This document shows, piece after piece, positions 1 through 7,290 of a stretch of DNA of 25,775 nucleotides. The stretch is taken from assembly GCA_022712845.1 (NCBI GenBank), contig JAFLJV010000272.1:1-25775 (forward strand), in the 5' to 3' direction. The first letter of the stretch is position 1. Each line of letters starts with the position of its first letter. A program made the position numbers and the translations under genes. Source of the DNA: Sulfurimonas sp. Its GTDB lineage: Bacteria; Campylobacterota; Campylobacteria; Campylobacterales; Sulfurimonadaceae. The notes beneath the pieces were generated by a model. The model searched no databases, was not told where the DNA came from, and saw only the letters and a program-made list of their open reading frames with translations.

Positions 1-795
1 GGCGTCATCATCAACACCAGCAAGATTATACATCTGCTCTGTTGCATGTTCGTTTATAATATCATAAATATCATCCGATGTAATACGTCCAAGTAAAATA
101 CCGTACTCATTTACAATTGGCATTACAGATAAATCGTATTCTTCAAAATAATGCACAACATCTCTTATATCTTCTGTATCTTGTGCTTTTTTTGGCTCAA
201 AACTATCTTCACTTTGCTCTATATTTTCTAAAAGTGTTTTATTAAAATCAAATATTAGTAAATCATCAAGACCTACTGTAAAACGTAATTTTTTATCATC
301 AGAAATAATAAAAAGATTTTGAATATTTTCTATAGCTTTCGCTTTTCTAAGCTCACCAAATCTTTTTATAACATCGTGAACTATCTCATTTTTACTAGCT
401 GTAAAAATTTCAAGCTGCATATATGCACCAGCTTCATCTTCGCTATAAGTATGAAGTCTGGTAATCTCTTGTTTGTCTTCTTCATTTAATGTATCAAAAA
501 CTTTTGAAGCGATATTTTCATCATGCTCTTCAAGCTCATGCATAAAGTCCGCTTGATCATCAGACTCTAGTTGGGTTACTGCACAAGAGAGCTCATCTAC
601 ACTAAGGTTCTCAACAATATCATCAAAATATCTATCAGGAAGAGCAAGAACTACATCACCAAGTAAGTTTTTAGGTACAAGTTTTAAGGCATCAGTAAAT
701 TCATTATCATCTAAGCGTTTTAATAATTTTGCAATATCTGATGGATGAATTTCACTGGGTGGAAGAGAATCCAAATAATCTTGTAATTTATTCAT
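1..795 (-). CDS. mgtE: Magnesium transporter MgtE, N-terminal part (gene runs off the left edge)
   Basis: The minus-strand frame opens at ATG 795 and stays open for 265 codons to base 1, so the C-terminal membrane part lies outside the window. The visible part is the cytoplasmic regulatory region of an MgtE-type Mg2+ channel. An acidic helical MgtE N domain (about residues 1-125; motifs LPPSEIHPSDIAKLL, LESDDQADFMHELEE, EDEAGAYM) is followed by a CBS-domain pair (about 130-260; FIISDDKKLRFTVGLDDLL and LSVMPIVNEYGILLGRITSDD, then ATEQMYNLAGV). In the family, these domains bind Mg2+ and gate the pore. No strong ribosome site precedes the ATG. The gene lies 32 bp downstream of the YceI-like gene on the same strand, so co-transcription is possible. 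Identity is confident; the pore itself cannot be checked. Confidence 0.9.
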   Translation of the reverse strand, partial: MNKLQDYLDSLPPSEIHPSDIAKLLKRLDDNEFTDALKLVPKNLLGDVVLALPDRYFDDIVENLSVDELSCAVTQLESDDQADFMHELEEHDENIASKVFDTLNEEDKQEITRLHTYSEDEAGAYMQLEIFTASKNEIVHDVIKRFGELRKAKAIENIQNLFIISDDKKLRFTVGLDDLLIFDFNKTLLENIEQSEDSFEPKKAQDTEDIRDVVHYFEEYDLSVMPIVNEYGILLGRITSDDIYDIINEHATEQMYNLAGVDDDA

Positions 796-827
796 AACTA
801 CTTTTTTATAAAATTATACCTAAGATA

Positions 828-1355
828 TTATAAGAAAGAAGCTTGAATAATAAGCTCAACCTTATCACGAACACACATAAAAAATAAACATGGCATCTCA
901 ATACCATAATCACTTACTAAAATTTCAGAAACTGCATGGATACTCAAACTGCCATCAACATTTTTAATCTCTGCTGTAGCACTAAGTGCTTTTTGTACTC
1001 CATGAAAATCAAGCGTACCATCAATAGTATAACTTTCAGGAGTGTCAGTTTTAGTAATACTAGAAATAGTATAGGTAGCAAAAGTGAATTTTCCTGTTTG
1101 AAGATCTTTATACATATCTTCATCTCTATCACTTTTGTCACTAGTAAAAAGACCCATTTCAATCCAGAATTTTCCTTTTATGGTTGTAATGTCAAGGTCA
1201 CTTATAGTTAAATCTGCCTGCAAATAGTCATTTTTAGGATCAATTTTACTATCCATAAGCATCTCTGTATGTGCTGCGATATAACCATTTTTTAGTGTTA
1301 AATTAGTAGCAAGAAGAGGTAAACTTAGAAGTAAAATCAGTAGTATATTTTTCAT
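828..1355 (-). CDS. YceI-like periplasmic protein
   Basis: This is a 175-residue secreted protein. Residues 1-16 (MKNILLILLLSLPLLA) form a Sec signal peptide. The rest fits the YceI lipocalin-like barrel: alternating beta strands (YLQADLTISDLDITTIKGKF), the pattern 'GTLDFHGVQKALSATAEI' and a C-terminal VSDYGIEMP segment. YceI proteins are periplasmic and bind long isoprenoids or other amphiphiles; some are linked to base or acid stress. The match is weaker than to classic YceI in the N-terminal third. The start ATG 1355 has AAAGGA just upstream and a TATAAT -10 box at 1374-1379. It stands alone in front of mgtE. Family assignment is fairly sure; the ligand is unknown. Confidence 0.75.
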   Translation of the reverse strand: MKNILLILLLSLPLLATNLTLKNGYIAAHTEMLMDSKIDPKNDYLQADLTISDLDITTIKGKFWIEMGLFTSDKSDRDEDMYKDLQTGKFTFATYTISSITKTDTPESYTIDGTLDFHGVQKALSATAEIKNVDGSLSIHAVSEILVSDYGIEMPCLFFMCVRDKVELIIQASFL

Positions 1356-1373
1356 AGTGAATCCTTTAAAAAG

Positions 1374-1379
1374 ATTATA
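1374..1379 (-). promoter_or_regulatory. Predicted -10 box for the YceI-like gene
   Basis: On the minus strand this reads TATAAT, 18 bases upstream of the ATG at 1355, with AAAGGA between. The flanks are T-rich with no clear -35, as is usual for Campylobacterota housekeeping promoters. Confidence 0.45.
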
Positions 1380-1404
1380 TTATTAAATATTAACATATTT
1401 AAAC

Positions 1405-2343
1405 TTAAGATGTAAATTTTAAAAGAGCGATAGCTAAACCTAATCCAGAAGCTATCCAAGCAATAAAAATCATTAAAAAAGCAAGCTTAGAAAGACTTGT
1501 TTCTTTGCTCAGAGTTGTAAATACAATAACATTGTAATAAGAGATTGTAAAAGGGTAGAGTATTGCCAATGCATAAGTCCACTCAAAGTAAGCAAAACTA
1601 TAACTTCCAACAAAAAGTAAAGCTATAAAAAGATGTTGAGATATTTTTAATGTTTTTGCAAAATAGGCTGCAACTAATCCAATTAGGTGAAATATAATGA
1701 TTGTTGAGGTTTGATATGTCCAAATATCTAAGGCTGAATTTCTTGAGAGAGTTTCAAATAGATATGTATCTAATAATATCCATAACATCAAAGGAAAATA
1801 ATAGATAAAAGAGGAGGTTATTACTTTTGATTCAATTTCAATTTTATAATTTTTAAGTAAAAAGGCACTAAAAAGAGCGATAGATGAAAAAAGTAATGCC
1901 ATCCATACTCTATCAGTAGGGGCATAAGTGAAAAAATATGTGCCAATTGTGTATGCAATAGCTAAAGCTATAATAAGCTCTTTAATTTGTTTAGTTTTAA
2001 AAAGATAGATTCCTAAAGGAGCCATTAGTCCAACAGCAACACCAAGTAAAGTAAGTGTGAAGATATTATAATTTGGATATAAAAATGATAGTAGTAGCTG
2101 AAGAGTTAAAGCAATTATTATTTTATAGATTGGGTTATCTATCTTACCCCAATTTCTACCACTTATAAAAGTTCCTAAAACACCACCCACAAACATAGGA
2201 AAAAGTATATTTAAGTCTGAATTATAGTGTGAAACTAATCCTGTTTGAATTATAAGAAGGTAGTAACTAAGCTCAAAACCAAGAAGAGTAACTAAAGCAA
2301 AAGAGTTTATCATGCCTGAACTAAACCTAGATAAGTTTGCCAT
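1405..2343 (-). CDS. Polytopic membrane protein, probable partner of the adjacent ABC transporter
   Basis: This is a roughly 312-residue, very hydrophobic protein with about ten predicted membrane helices and few charged loops. I do not recognise the family; the layout is somewhat reminiscent of a reduced MFS-type fold. The frame is open from 2391, but the start is better placed at ATG 2343 (protein begins MANLSRFSSG), because AGGA lies 6 bases upstream. That gives a 17-bp overlap with the end of the ABC ATPase gene, suggesting translational coupling. It is therefore the third gene of an operon with an FtsX-like permease and its ATPase. It could be an accessory membrane subunit of the exporter or an independent transporter. 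No diagnostic motif was found. Confidence 0.65.
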   Translation of the reverse strand: MANLSRFSSGMINSFALVTLLGFELSYYLLIIQTGLVSHYNSDLNILFPMFVGGVLGTFISGRNWGKIDNPIYKIIIALTLQLLLSFLYPNYNIFTLTLLGVAVGLMAPLGIYLFKTKQIKELIIALAIAYTIGTYFFTYAPTDRVWMALLFSSIALFSAFLLKNYKIEIESKVITSSFIYYFPLMLWILLDTYLFETLSRNSALDIWTYQTSTIIIFHLIGLVAAYFAKTLKISQHLFIALLFVGSYSFAYFEWTYALAILYPFTISYYNVIVFTTLSKETSLSKLAFLMIFIAWIASGLGLAIALLKFTS

Positions 2344-2950
2344 CACAAATCCTAAGTATCTGTGTTGCATAATTTTGAGTATTTGAATCATGTGAAGCCA
2401 CGATTACGGTAGTACCATTTTTAACAGCTTTTGCTAAAAGTTCATAAACAATTTTGCTGTTTTTAGAATCAAGACTACCAGTAGGCTCATCTGCAAAAAT
2501 AATTTTAGGGTTGTTTATAAGTGCGCGAGCAAGAGCAACTCTTTGTCTCTGTCCGCCTGATATTTCATTTGGATAACGGGAAGCTAGTTTTAAAATACCA
2601 AGCTCATTAAGCATGGTGTCTATATTTTTCTTTTTTGAACTTAGTGCTGCTAAAGCAATGTTTTCATAAACACTAAGATAATTTATAAGATAGTGAAATT
2701 GAAAAACAAAACCAATATGGTTTTGACGAAAAGTATCTATATTAGAAATTTTATCCATAGGAGTATTATCTATAAGAAACTCTCCACTAGATGGTTTTAG
2801 AAGTGTTGATAAGATAGAAAGTAGGGTAGATTTTCCACTTCCGCTATCTCCCCTTAGAAAAACAAACTCACCCTCTTTAATTTCAAAAGAGAGATCATAT
2901 AAAACTTGTTCTTTGGAATAAAAATGTGAAATATTGGATGCTTTTATCAT
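2327..2950 (-). CDS. ABC transporter ATPase, LolD/MacB type
   Basis: This is a cytoplasmic ATP-hydrolysing subunit of about 207 residues, typical of the MacB/LolD/FtsE group. Visible motifs in order are Walker A (GDSGSGKST, near residue 36), Q-loop (FVFQFHYL), signature SGGQRQRVALARAL, Walker B (IIFADEPTGSLD) and the switch histidine in VASHD. ATG 2950 is preferred over TTG 2956 because AAGG lies 6 bases upstream. This ATG also overlaps the permease stop in an ATGA junction, so the two genes are translationally coupled. The expected partner permease immediately upstream is frameshifted, which may leave this ATPase without a working partner. Substrate is unknown: family members move lipoproteins, peptides or macrolides, or drive envelope remodelling. 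Confidence 0.9.
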   Translation of the reverse strand: MIKASNISHFYSKEQVLYDLSFEIKEGEFVFLRGDSGSGKSTLLSILSTLLKPSSGEFLIDNTPMDKISNIDTFRQNHIGFVFQFHYLINYLSVYENIALAALSSKKKNIDTMLNELGILKLASRYPNEISGGQRQRVALARALINNPKIIFADEPTGSLDSKNSKIVYELLAKAVKNGTTVIVASHDSNTQNYATQILRICDGKLI

Positions 2951-4018
2951 GAGCAACCTTGATTTATAAGTAAAATAGGATCTGTTTTAGAAGCTATCCA
3001 TGCAGGGATTAAAGAACCAAAAAGAGCCATAAAAAGAGTAGAGCCCAAGACATATAGAGCTATTGATAAAGAGAGTGAGCCATTAACATAGCCTTGCAAA
3101 GTTTCAATATGTGGAATAATAGCTAAGATGCTTAGACTAAGAACTAAAGCAAAAATATAAGCCGATAAACTCATGATAAGTGTTTCAAAAAAAAGATTTT
3201 TCATGATAAAAATTCTACTTTTTCCAATTGCTCTCATTATTCCAAACTCCTCTTTTCTTGAGTTGACTATCATACTCATAATAGATGCGATTCCCATTAA
3301 ACCCATAGCAAAAGCAAGTGATGATATTACAAGGGAGGAGTTTTCAATAATTTTAAATTGGTTATAATCTTTTATAAAACTTTTTGTAGTTTTAACTTCT
3401 ATTTCACTACTTAAAATTGTAATTTTTTTCATTATTTCTTGAGTAGATTTTGGTGAAGCAGAGGCTACTAAAATAAGAAGCAGAACGGCTAAAGAGTTTT
3501 CCTGCATCTTTAATACCCATTACCACGCCACCCTCTTCAAAACCAACATCACTTGTGTATGAACCTGAGATTTTGTACTCTTTATTTCCTATCTTTACAC
3601 TTTGTTCTGTAAACTGTTTAGATAAATTTTCACCTAAGATAACTTCTCCCCTTTGAGGATATTTTCCTTTTGAGAGTTTATAGTGTAAAAAATGGTTTTT
3701 TGTACTTCCATATATGCCAGCTATAGGGATATGTCCAATAGTGGAAGCTCCAACAATCATCGCGTAGCTAGACTCAACATCTTTGATTTTATTGATATCA
3801 TCTAAAAGTGAAATATCTACATTTGAGAAGAAAGTGTCAGAGATACCTTTTTGCGTGATGATAATATCCCCATTTGTTTTAATCATTGTGGAGAACATTC
3901 CAATTATGCCTTGAGAGACAGCGGTTATTAAAAATATTGCCATTACAGCAATCGTGATAGATGAAAATATAAGCAGACTTTTAAAAGGATTTTTTTTAAG
4001 AGCTTTTAGCGAGATCAT
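2947..4018 (-). pseudogene. FtsX/MacB-like ABC permease, frameshifted near 3470
   Basis: Two overlapping frames together make one permease. The first (4018 to 3407) begins MISLKALKKNPFKSLLIF, with a first membrane helix and a periplasmic MacB-PCD-like domain (VVMGIKDAGKLF). The second continues with SPKSTQEIMKKI and the FtsX-type membrane domain: three helices, the loop RKEEFGIMRAIGKSR, then a C-terminal LIPAWIASKTDPILLINQG. Dropping one base from the AAAA run at 3470-3473 (TTTT on the coding strand) joins them as ...SASY-LVASASPKS..., about 356 residues, the normal length for a compact single-domain MacB-like permease. No Shine-Dalgarno precedes ATG 4018; a small leader frame upstream has one instead. 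Either the gene is broken, or a homopolymer sequencing error is present. Confidence 0.85.
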
Positions 4019-4026
4019 CTATTTTT

Positions 4027-4059
4027 TTACAGCCATAAAGTTATTAAATTTTTATTCAT
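4027..4059 (-). other. Possible 10-codon leader peptide upstream of the ABC permease
   Basis: On the minus strand, GAGGA (4067-4071) sits 7 bases before ATG 4059, followed by ten codons (MNKNLITLWL) and TAA. The stop is 8 bases before the permease ATG at 4018, which itself lacks a ribosome site. The spacing would allow translation of the permease by reinitiation. A frameshift cannot fuse the two, because TAG stands directly in front of ATG 4018 in the permease frame. Confidence 0.35.
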
Positions 4060-4081
4060 TTTATTATCCTCATTAGAAGTG

Positions 4082-4087
4082 ATTGTA
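4082..4087 (-). promoter_or_regulatory. Predicted -10 box of the ABC operon
   Basis: TACAAT on the minus strand lies 22 bases upstream of the leader ATG at 4059 and before its GAGGA site. It is a plausible start for the permease-ATPase-membrane protein operon. No -35 is obvious. Confidence 0.35.
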
Positions 4088-4101
4088 CTGCTTTTTATGT
4101 T

Positions 4102-4211
4102 AAAAGTACCCTCTAATTAAATCTAATTAACCAGTTGTAAAAGGTACAGTTTTTCATTAAGCTTCTTTTTCACAATAATAGCATTTTATATTAATAAATT
4201 ATGCTATTATT
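4102..4211. promoter_or_regulatory. Divergent intergenic region with direct repeats and dyads
   Basis: Between the ABC operon and the SYLF gene there are three structures. A direct repeat TCTAATTAA occurs at 4112-4120 and 4122-4130, exactly 10 bp apart, flanked by GTACC (4106-4110) and GGTAC (4143-4147). A perfect 11-bp dyad AATAATAGCAT / ATGCTATTATT lies at 4174-4184 and 4201-4211. The dyad ends 25 bp before the SYLF start codon, so it overlaps the likely promoter and could be an operator. The binding protein is unknown. Confidence 0.4.
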
Positions 4212-4236
4212 ATTTTAATAAAAAAGGTTGAAGTAG

Positions 4237-4809
4237 ATGAAGTATATAAAATTAATTATTAGCTTAGTGTTAGTTTCACTAATGTTTTCAGGTTTTTGGA
4301 GTGGTGATGGTGAAAATGAAAATCATAAAGAGAGAGTTGAGAGAATAAAAACAAAAAATGAAACTTTAAAACTACTTTATAAATATGCACCAGAAGCCAA
4401 AGGAATGATTGCTCGTTCTTATGGTTATGCAACATTTGCAAATTTTGGAGTAAATGTAATTTTATTTTCTGCTGAGGGTGGAAAAGGGATGGCACATAAC
4501 AATAGAACTAAAAAAAATACCTATATGAACATGGTTTCAGGTGGATTTGGATTTGGACTAGGTATTAAAGATTTTAGAGCGATTTTTTTATTTAAAAATG
4601 CAAAAGCATATAATAACTTTATAAATCACGGATGGGAAGCAAATGCTCAAGCAGATGCTGCTGCAAAAGTTGGAAGAGAAGGTGGAGCAATCAATGCAGC
4701 AATTACTGTTGCTCCAGGTGTTAGACTCTATAAATTAACACAAAATGGTCTTGCTCTTCAAGCTACTATACAAGGTACGAAGTACTGGAAAGATGGAAAT
4801 TTAAACTAG
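4237..4809 (+). CDS. Secreted SYLF (Ysc84-like) domain protein
   Basis: This is a 190-residue protein with a signal peptide at about residues 1-20 (MKYIKLIISLVLVSLMFSGF) and no lipobox cysteine. The remainder is a SYLF/Ysc84-type domain: SYGYATFANFGVNVILFSAEGG resembles the family's first strand block, followed by GGFGFGLGIKDFRAIFLF and HGWEANAQADAAAKVGREGGA. SYLF domains bind phosphoinositides or other lipids in eukaryotes; bacterial versions are periplasmic or envelope proteins without a settled role. It is transcribed alone or with the next two envelope genes; a hairpin at 4815-4835 follows it. The neighbourhood (DUF3015, DUF4105/barrel) suggests a lipid- or outer-membrane-related function, which is inference. 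The ATG is chosen for the signal peptide it opens; the ribosome site is weak. Confidence 0.8.
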   Translation: MKYIKLIISLVLVSLMFSGFWSGDGENENHKERVERIKTKNETLKLLYKYAPEAKGMIARSYGYATFANFGVNVILFSAEGGKGMAHNNRTKKNTYMNMVSGGFGFGLGIKDFRAIFLFKNAKAYNNFINHGWEANAQADAAAKVGREGGAINAAITVAPGVRLYKLTQNGLALQATIQGTKYWKDGNLN

Positions 4810-4814
4810 GTTAT

Positions 4815-4835
4815 AGTATTATTTTTAATAATACT
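4815..4835 (+). terminator. Hairpin after the SYLF gene
   Basis: A perfect 9-bp stem AGTATTATT / AATAATACT with a TTT loop lies 5 bases after the SYLF stop codon, followed by GCTTTGTTA. The stem is AT-rich and the T-tract is interrupted, so termination may be weak. Confidence 0.45.
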
Positions 4836-4888
4836 GCTTTGTTACATTCTTACAGATAAAATTGTCTTTTATAAATATAGAATAGTTC

Positions 4889-4894
4889 TATAAT
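4889..4894 (+). promoter_or_regulatory. Predicted -10 box for the DUF3015 gene
   Basis: TATAAT lies 60 bases before ATG 4954 and is overlapped by a small dyad (ATAGAA-TAG-TTCTAT, 4877-4891) that could hold a regulator. AAGGAAAG at 4942-4949 provides the ribosome site. Confidence 0.4.
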
Positions 4895-4953
4895 GTTACA
4901 TTAAGCTAAGAGAGCCTACAATCTAGGTTATCTAACAACATAAGGAAAGTTAT

Positions 4954-5397
4954 ATGAAAAAAGTTTTACTAAGTGTAGTAGCGGTAATCGCTTTAGGTTC
5001 AGCAGCTATGGCAGCAAATACGCAAACTGGTTGTGGTCTTGGTACTCAGGTAATTAAAAGCCCTGATTCGGCAATATTATATGCACTTCAAGCAACAACT
5101 AATGGTACTTCAGGTAACCAAACTTTTGGTATCTCTTCTGGTACTTCTGGTTGTGAAAAAACTAAATTTGTAATGAATGAAAGAGCTCAAGAGTTTGTTG
5201 CATCTAATATGGATCAATTATCAAAAGAGATAGCAATTGGTCATGGTGAGTCTATTGATACATTAGCAGAGCTTTTAGATATAGCTGATAAAGCAACCTT
5301 TTCTGCTTCACTTCAAGAAAACTATAATAACATCTATACAAGTAAAGATGTAAAAATGTCAAACGTTCTTGATAACATTTCAACTACGACACTGTAG
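4954..5397 (+). CDS. DUF3015 family secreted protein
   Basis: This is a 147-residue protein with a clear signal peptide (residues 1-20, ending AAMA before ANTQ). The mature part follows the DUF3015 pattern: GCGLGTQ near residue 27, QTFGISSGTSGC near 56-67, then ERAQEFVASNMDQLSKEIA and GHGESIDTLAELL. Cysteines 27 and 67 could form a disulfide. The function of DUF3015 is unknown. It is followed by a strong hairpin and then by a DUF4105 gene; I recall this pairing in other Proteobacteria, so a joint envelope role is plausible but inferred. The start is supported by AAGGAAAG upstream. Confidence 0.85.
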   Translation: MKKVLLSVVAVIALGSAAMAANTQTGCGLGTQVIKSPDSAILYALQATTNGTSGNQTFGISSGTSGCEKTKFVMNERAQEFVASNMDQLSKEIAIGHGESIDTLAELLDIADKATFSASLQENYNNIYTSKDVKMSNVLDNISTTTL

Positions 5398-5406
5398 TGA
5401 TTTTAT

Positions 5407-5433
5407 AAACTAAACGAAAATCTCGTTTAGTTT
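5407..5433 (+). terminator. Hairpin terminator after DUF3015
   Basis: A perfect 11-bp stem AAACTAAACGA / TCGTTTAGTTT with a 5-base loop starts 9 bases after the DUF3015 stop and is followed by a T-rich stretch. It lies 30 bp before the start of the DUF4105 gene, so it could terminate or attenuate read-through into that gene. Confidence 0.65.
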
Positions 5434-5462
5434 ATCCTCTTATATTACTCTTAGGAAAATCC

Positions 5463-7289
5463 ATTTTAAATAAATCTTTTTTAATACTCATTTTTTTTAT
5501 TAGTTTCTTAAATGCTTCATCACAAATATATAAACAAAAAGCAGATGAATTAAATCTATCTCAAACAAGATACTGGAATCTATTACTTCATATGGTAGAT
5601 GGTAAAAGTGAAATTGATGATAGTAGATTCTTTTTTGCAAAAGATGGTAAAACTAATGCAAAAGCTGAATTAAGTGCAACAATTGATGCATTCTTTAATG
5701 AAAAAGTATTTGATGATAACTCTACTGCTTGTAAGTTTCCAGCAAGAAAAGCTTGGCTAGAAGAAGAACTACAAATTACAAATTTTCCAAAAGTTACATG
5801 TAGTGAATATGATAAAATTCTTAAAAGATTAGATCCAAAATCAGTTACTCTTGTTTTTCCAGCAGCTCATATAAATTCTCCTGCCTCAATGTTTGGACAT
5901 ACTTTTTTGAGAATAAATTCAGGACATAATTCTAAACTTTTATCTTATGCCATTAATTATGCCGCTGATGTTAATCCAGATAAAACCAATGGTGTTGTGT
6001 TTGCCATAAAGGGTCTTTTTGGTGGTTATTATGGAAAATATTCTTTGTTACCTTATTATGAAAAGTTAAAAGAGTATAGAGATACTGAAAAAAGAGATAT
6101 TTGGGAGTATGATTTAAATTTAACTCAAGAAGAAACTTTAAAAATGGTAAGACATATTTGGGAGCTTAATGGAACTCATTCTTATTATTATTTTTTTACA
6201 GAAAATTGTTCTTATAATATGTTGTGGTTTATAGAGTTAGCAAGACCAAGTATTCATATGAGAGAATATTTTACTTATCAAGTTACACCACTAGAGACTG
6301 TTCATGTAGCAAAAATAGAAGATATTTTAACAAACAATAATTTTAGACCATCTAAGAGAACCACACTATTAAAGTATGAAGAATTATTAGAAGATAAATA
6401 TATTCGTATAGCAATAGAGTTAGTTAAATCAAAAATTACAGTTAAAGATATTTTAGATGATAAAAATATAGACTCACAACAAAAAAAGTATATTATAGAA
6501 GCATCTGTAGAGTTTTTAGAGTATTCATATAGTAAAAATGATATGACAAAAGAGATTTATTTAGACCTTTTTTATAATTTGTCAAAAGCTAGAGCTTCTT
6601 TAGGAAAAGGAGAGAAGTTAAATATAAAAACTCCTCCAAATCCAATAGATAGTCATAGAGGGGTTAGAGTGACTACAGGTTTTGGTTTCAGAGAGAGTGA
6701 GTCTATAGGATTTTTTGGAATTCGTCCAGTGTATCATGATTTAGAAGATAGTAATTATGGATTTTTAAGAGGAACACAGATAGAGTTTATGAATTTCAAT
6801 TTTTCATATTTAGATAGTGAATTAGAAGTAGAAAATGCAACTATATTATCAATAGTTTCATTAGCTCAAAGATCTAGTTTTTTTAAAAGTATATCTTGGA
6901 GAACAAAATTTGGATGGGATAAAAATTCATTAGATTCTACAACTAATTTTATAGGAACAGTTGGTGCAGGTTTTAGTTGGGGAAATAAGCTTGGATATTT
7001 TTATTTAATGACTGACCCACTATTTTACTTAGATGGTAAGTTTAAATCAGCTATTGGTGGTAGTTTGGGAATAGTTCTTGATAAGTACCATTATATTAAT
7101 AGTAATTTTGAGATAACAAAAAGATTTTATGATACTGGAGATAATCAGTGGCTTATAAAAGCTTCTCAGAATTTTAGAGTATCACAAAATATACAGTTAA
7201 AATTTAATTATAATTATAAAGAGAGAAAAGGTAAACTAGGTGATGATAAAGAGTCAACATATGGAGTTGCTCTAAATTACTATTTTTAA
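5463..7289 (+). CDS. DUF4105 (Lnb N-terminal-like) enzyme with C-terminal outer-membrane barrel; probable ATT start
   Basis: The first ATG (5592) would begin at MVDGKSEIDD and leave no signal peptide. The same frame is open back to 5409 with no ATG, GTG or TTG. ATT 5463, with AGGA 6 bases upstream (5453-5456), would open a good signal sequence (MLNKSFLILIFFISFLNASS) followed by the family's conserved N-terminus (LNLSQTRYWNLLLH). The protein would be 608 residues. The DUF4105 part (about 45-330) carries the likely catalytic pair His146 (ASMFGHTFLRI) and Cys249 (TENCSYNMLWFIELARP). In Bacteroides, the related Lnb domain is reported to transfer acyl chains to lipoproteins. About residues 395-608 are amphipathic strands ending NYYF, a typical outer-membrane barrel C-terminus. 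Family is confident, ATT start moderately so, activity inferred. Confidence 0.8.
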   Translation: MLNKSFLILIFFISFLNASSQIYKQKADELNLSQTRYWNLLLHMVDGKSEIDDSRFFFAKDGKTNAKAELSATIDAFFNEKVFDDNSTACKFPARKAWLEEELQITNFPKVTCSEYDKILKRLDPKSVTLVFPAAHINSPASMFGHTFLRINSGHNSKLLSYAINYAADVNPDKTNGVVFAIKGLFGGYYGKYSLLPYYEKLKEYRDTEKRDIWEYDLNLTQEETLKMVRHIWELNGTHSYYYFFTENCSYNMLWFIELARPSIHMREYFTYQVTPLETVHVAKIEDILTNNNFRPSKRTTLLKYEELLEDKYIRIAIELVKSKITVKDILDDKNIDSQQKKYIIEASVEFLEYSYSKNDMTKEIYLDLFYNLSKARASLGKGEKLNIKTPPNPIDSHRGVRVTTGFGFRESESIGFFGIRPVYHDLEDSNYGFLRGTQIEFMNFNFSYLDSELEVENATILSIVSLAQRSSFFKSISWRTKFGWDKNSLDSTTNFIGTVGAGFSWGNKLGYFYLMTDPLFYLDGKFKSAIGGSLGIVLDKYHYINSNFEITKRFYDTGDNQWLIKASQNFRVSQNIQLKFNYNYKERKGKLGDDKESTYGVALNYYF

Positions 7290-7290
7290 C

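Noticed and set aside
2947..3507. A second, independent permease gene starting at 3507
   Set aside because: Its first residues are an out-of-frame reading of the upstream permease and the true similarity begins only after the frameshift near 3470.
5592..7289. DUF4105 gene starting at ATG 5592
   Set aside because: This start lies within conserved family sequence, removes the signal peptide and has no ribosome site.
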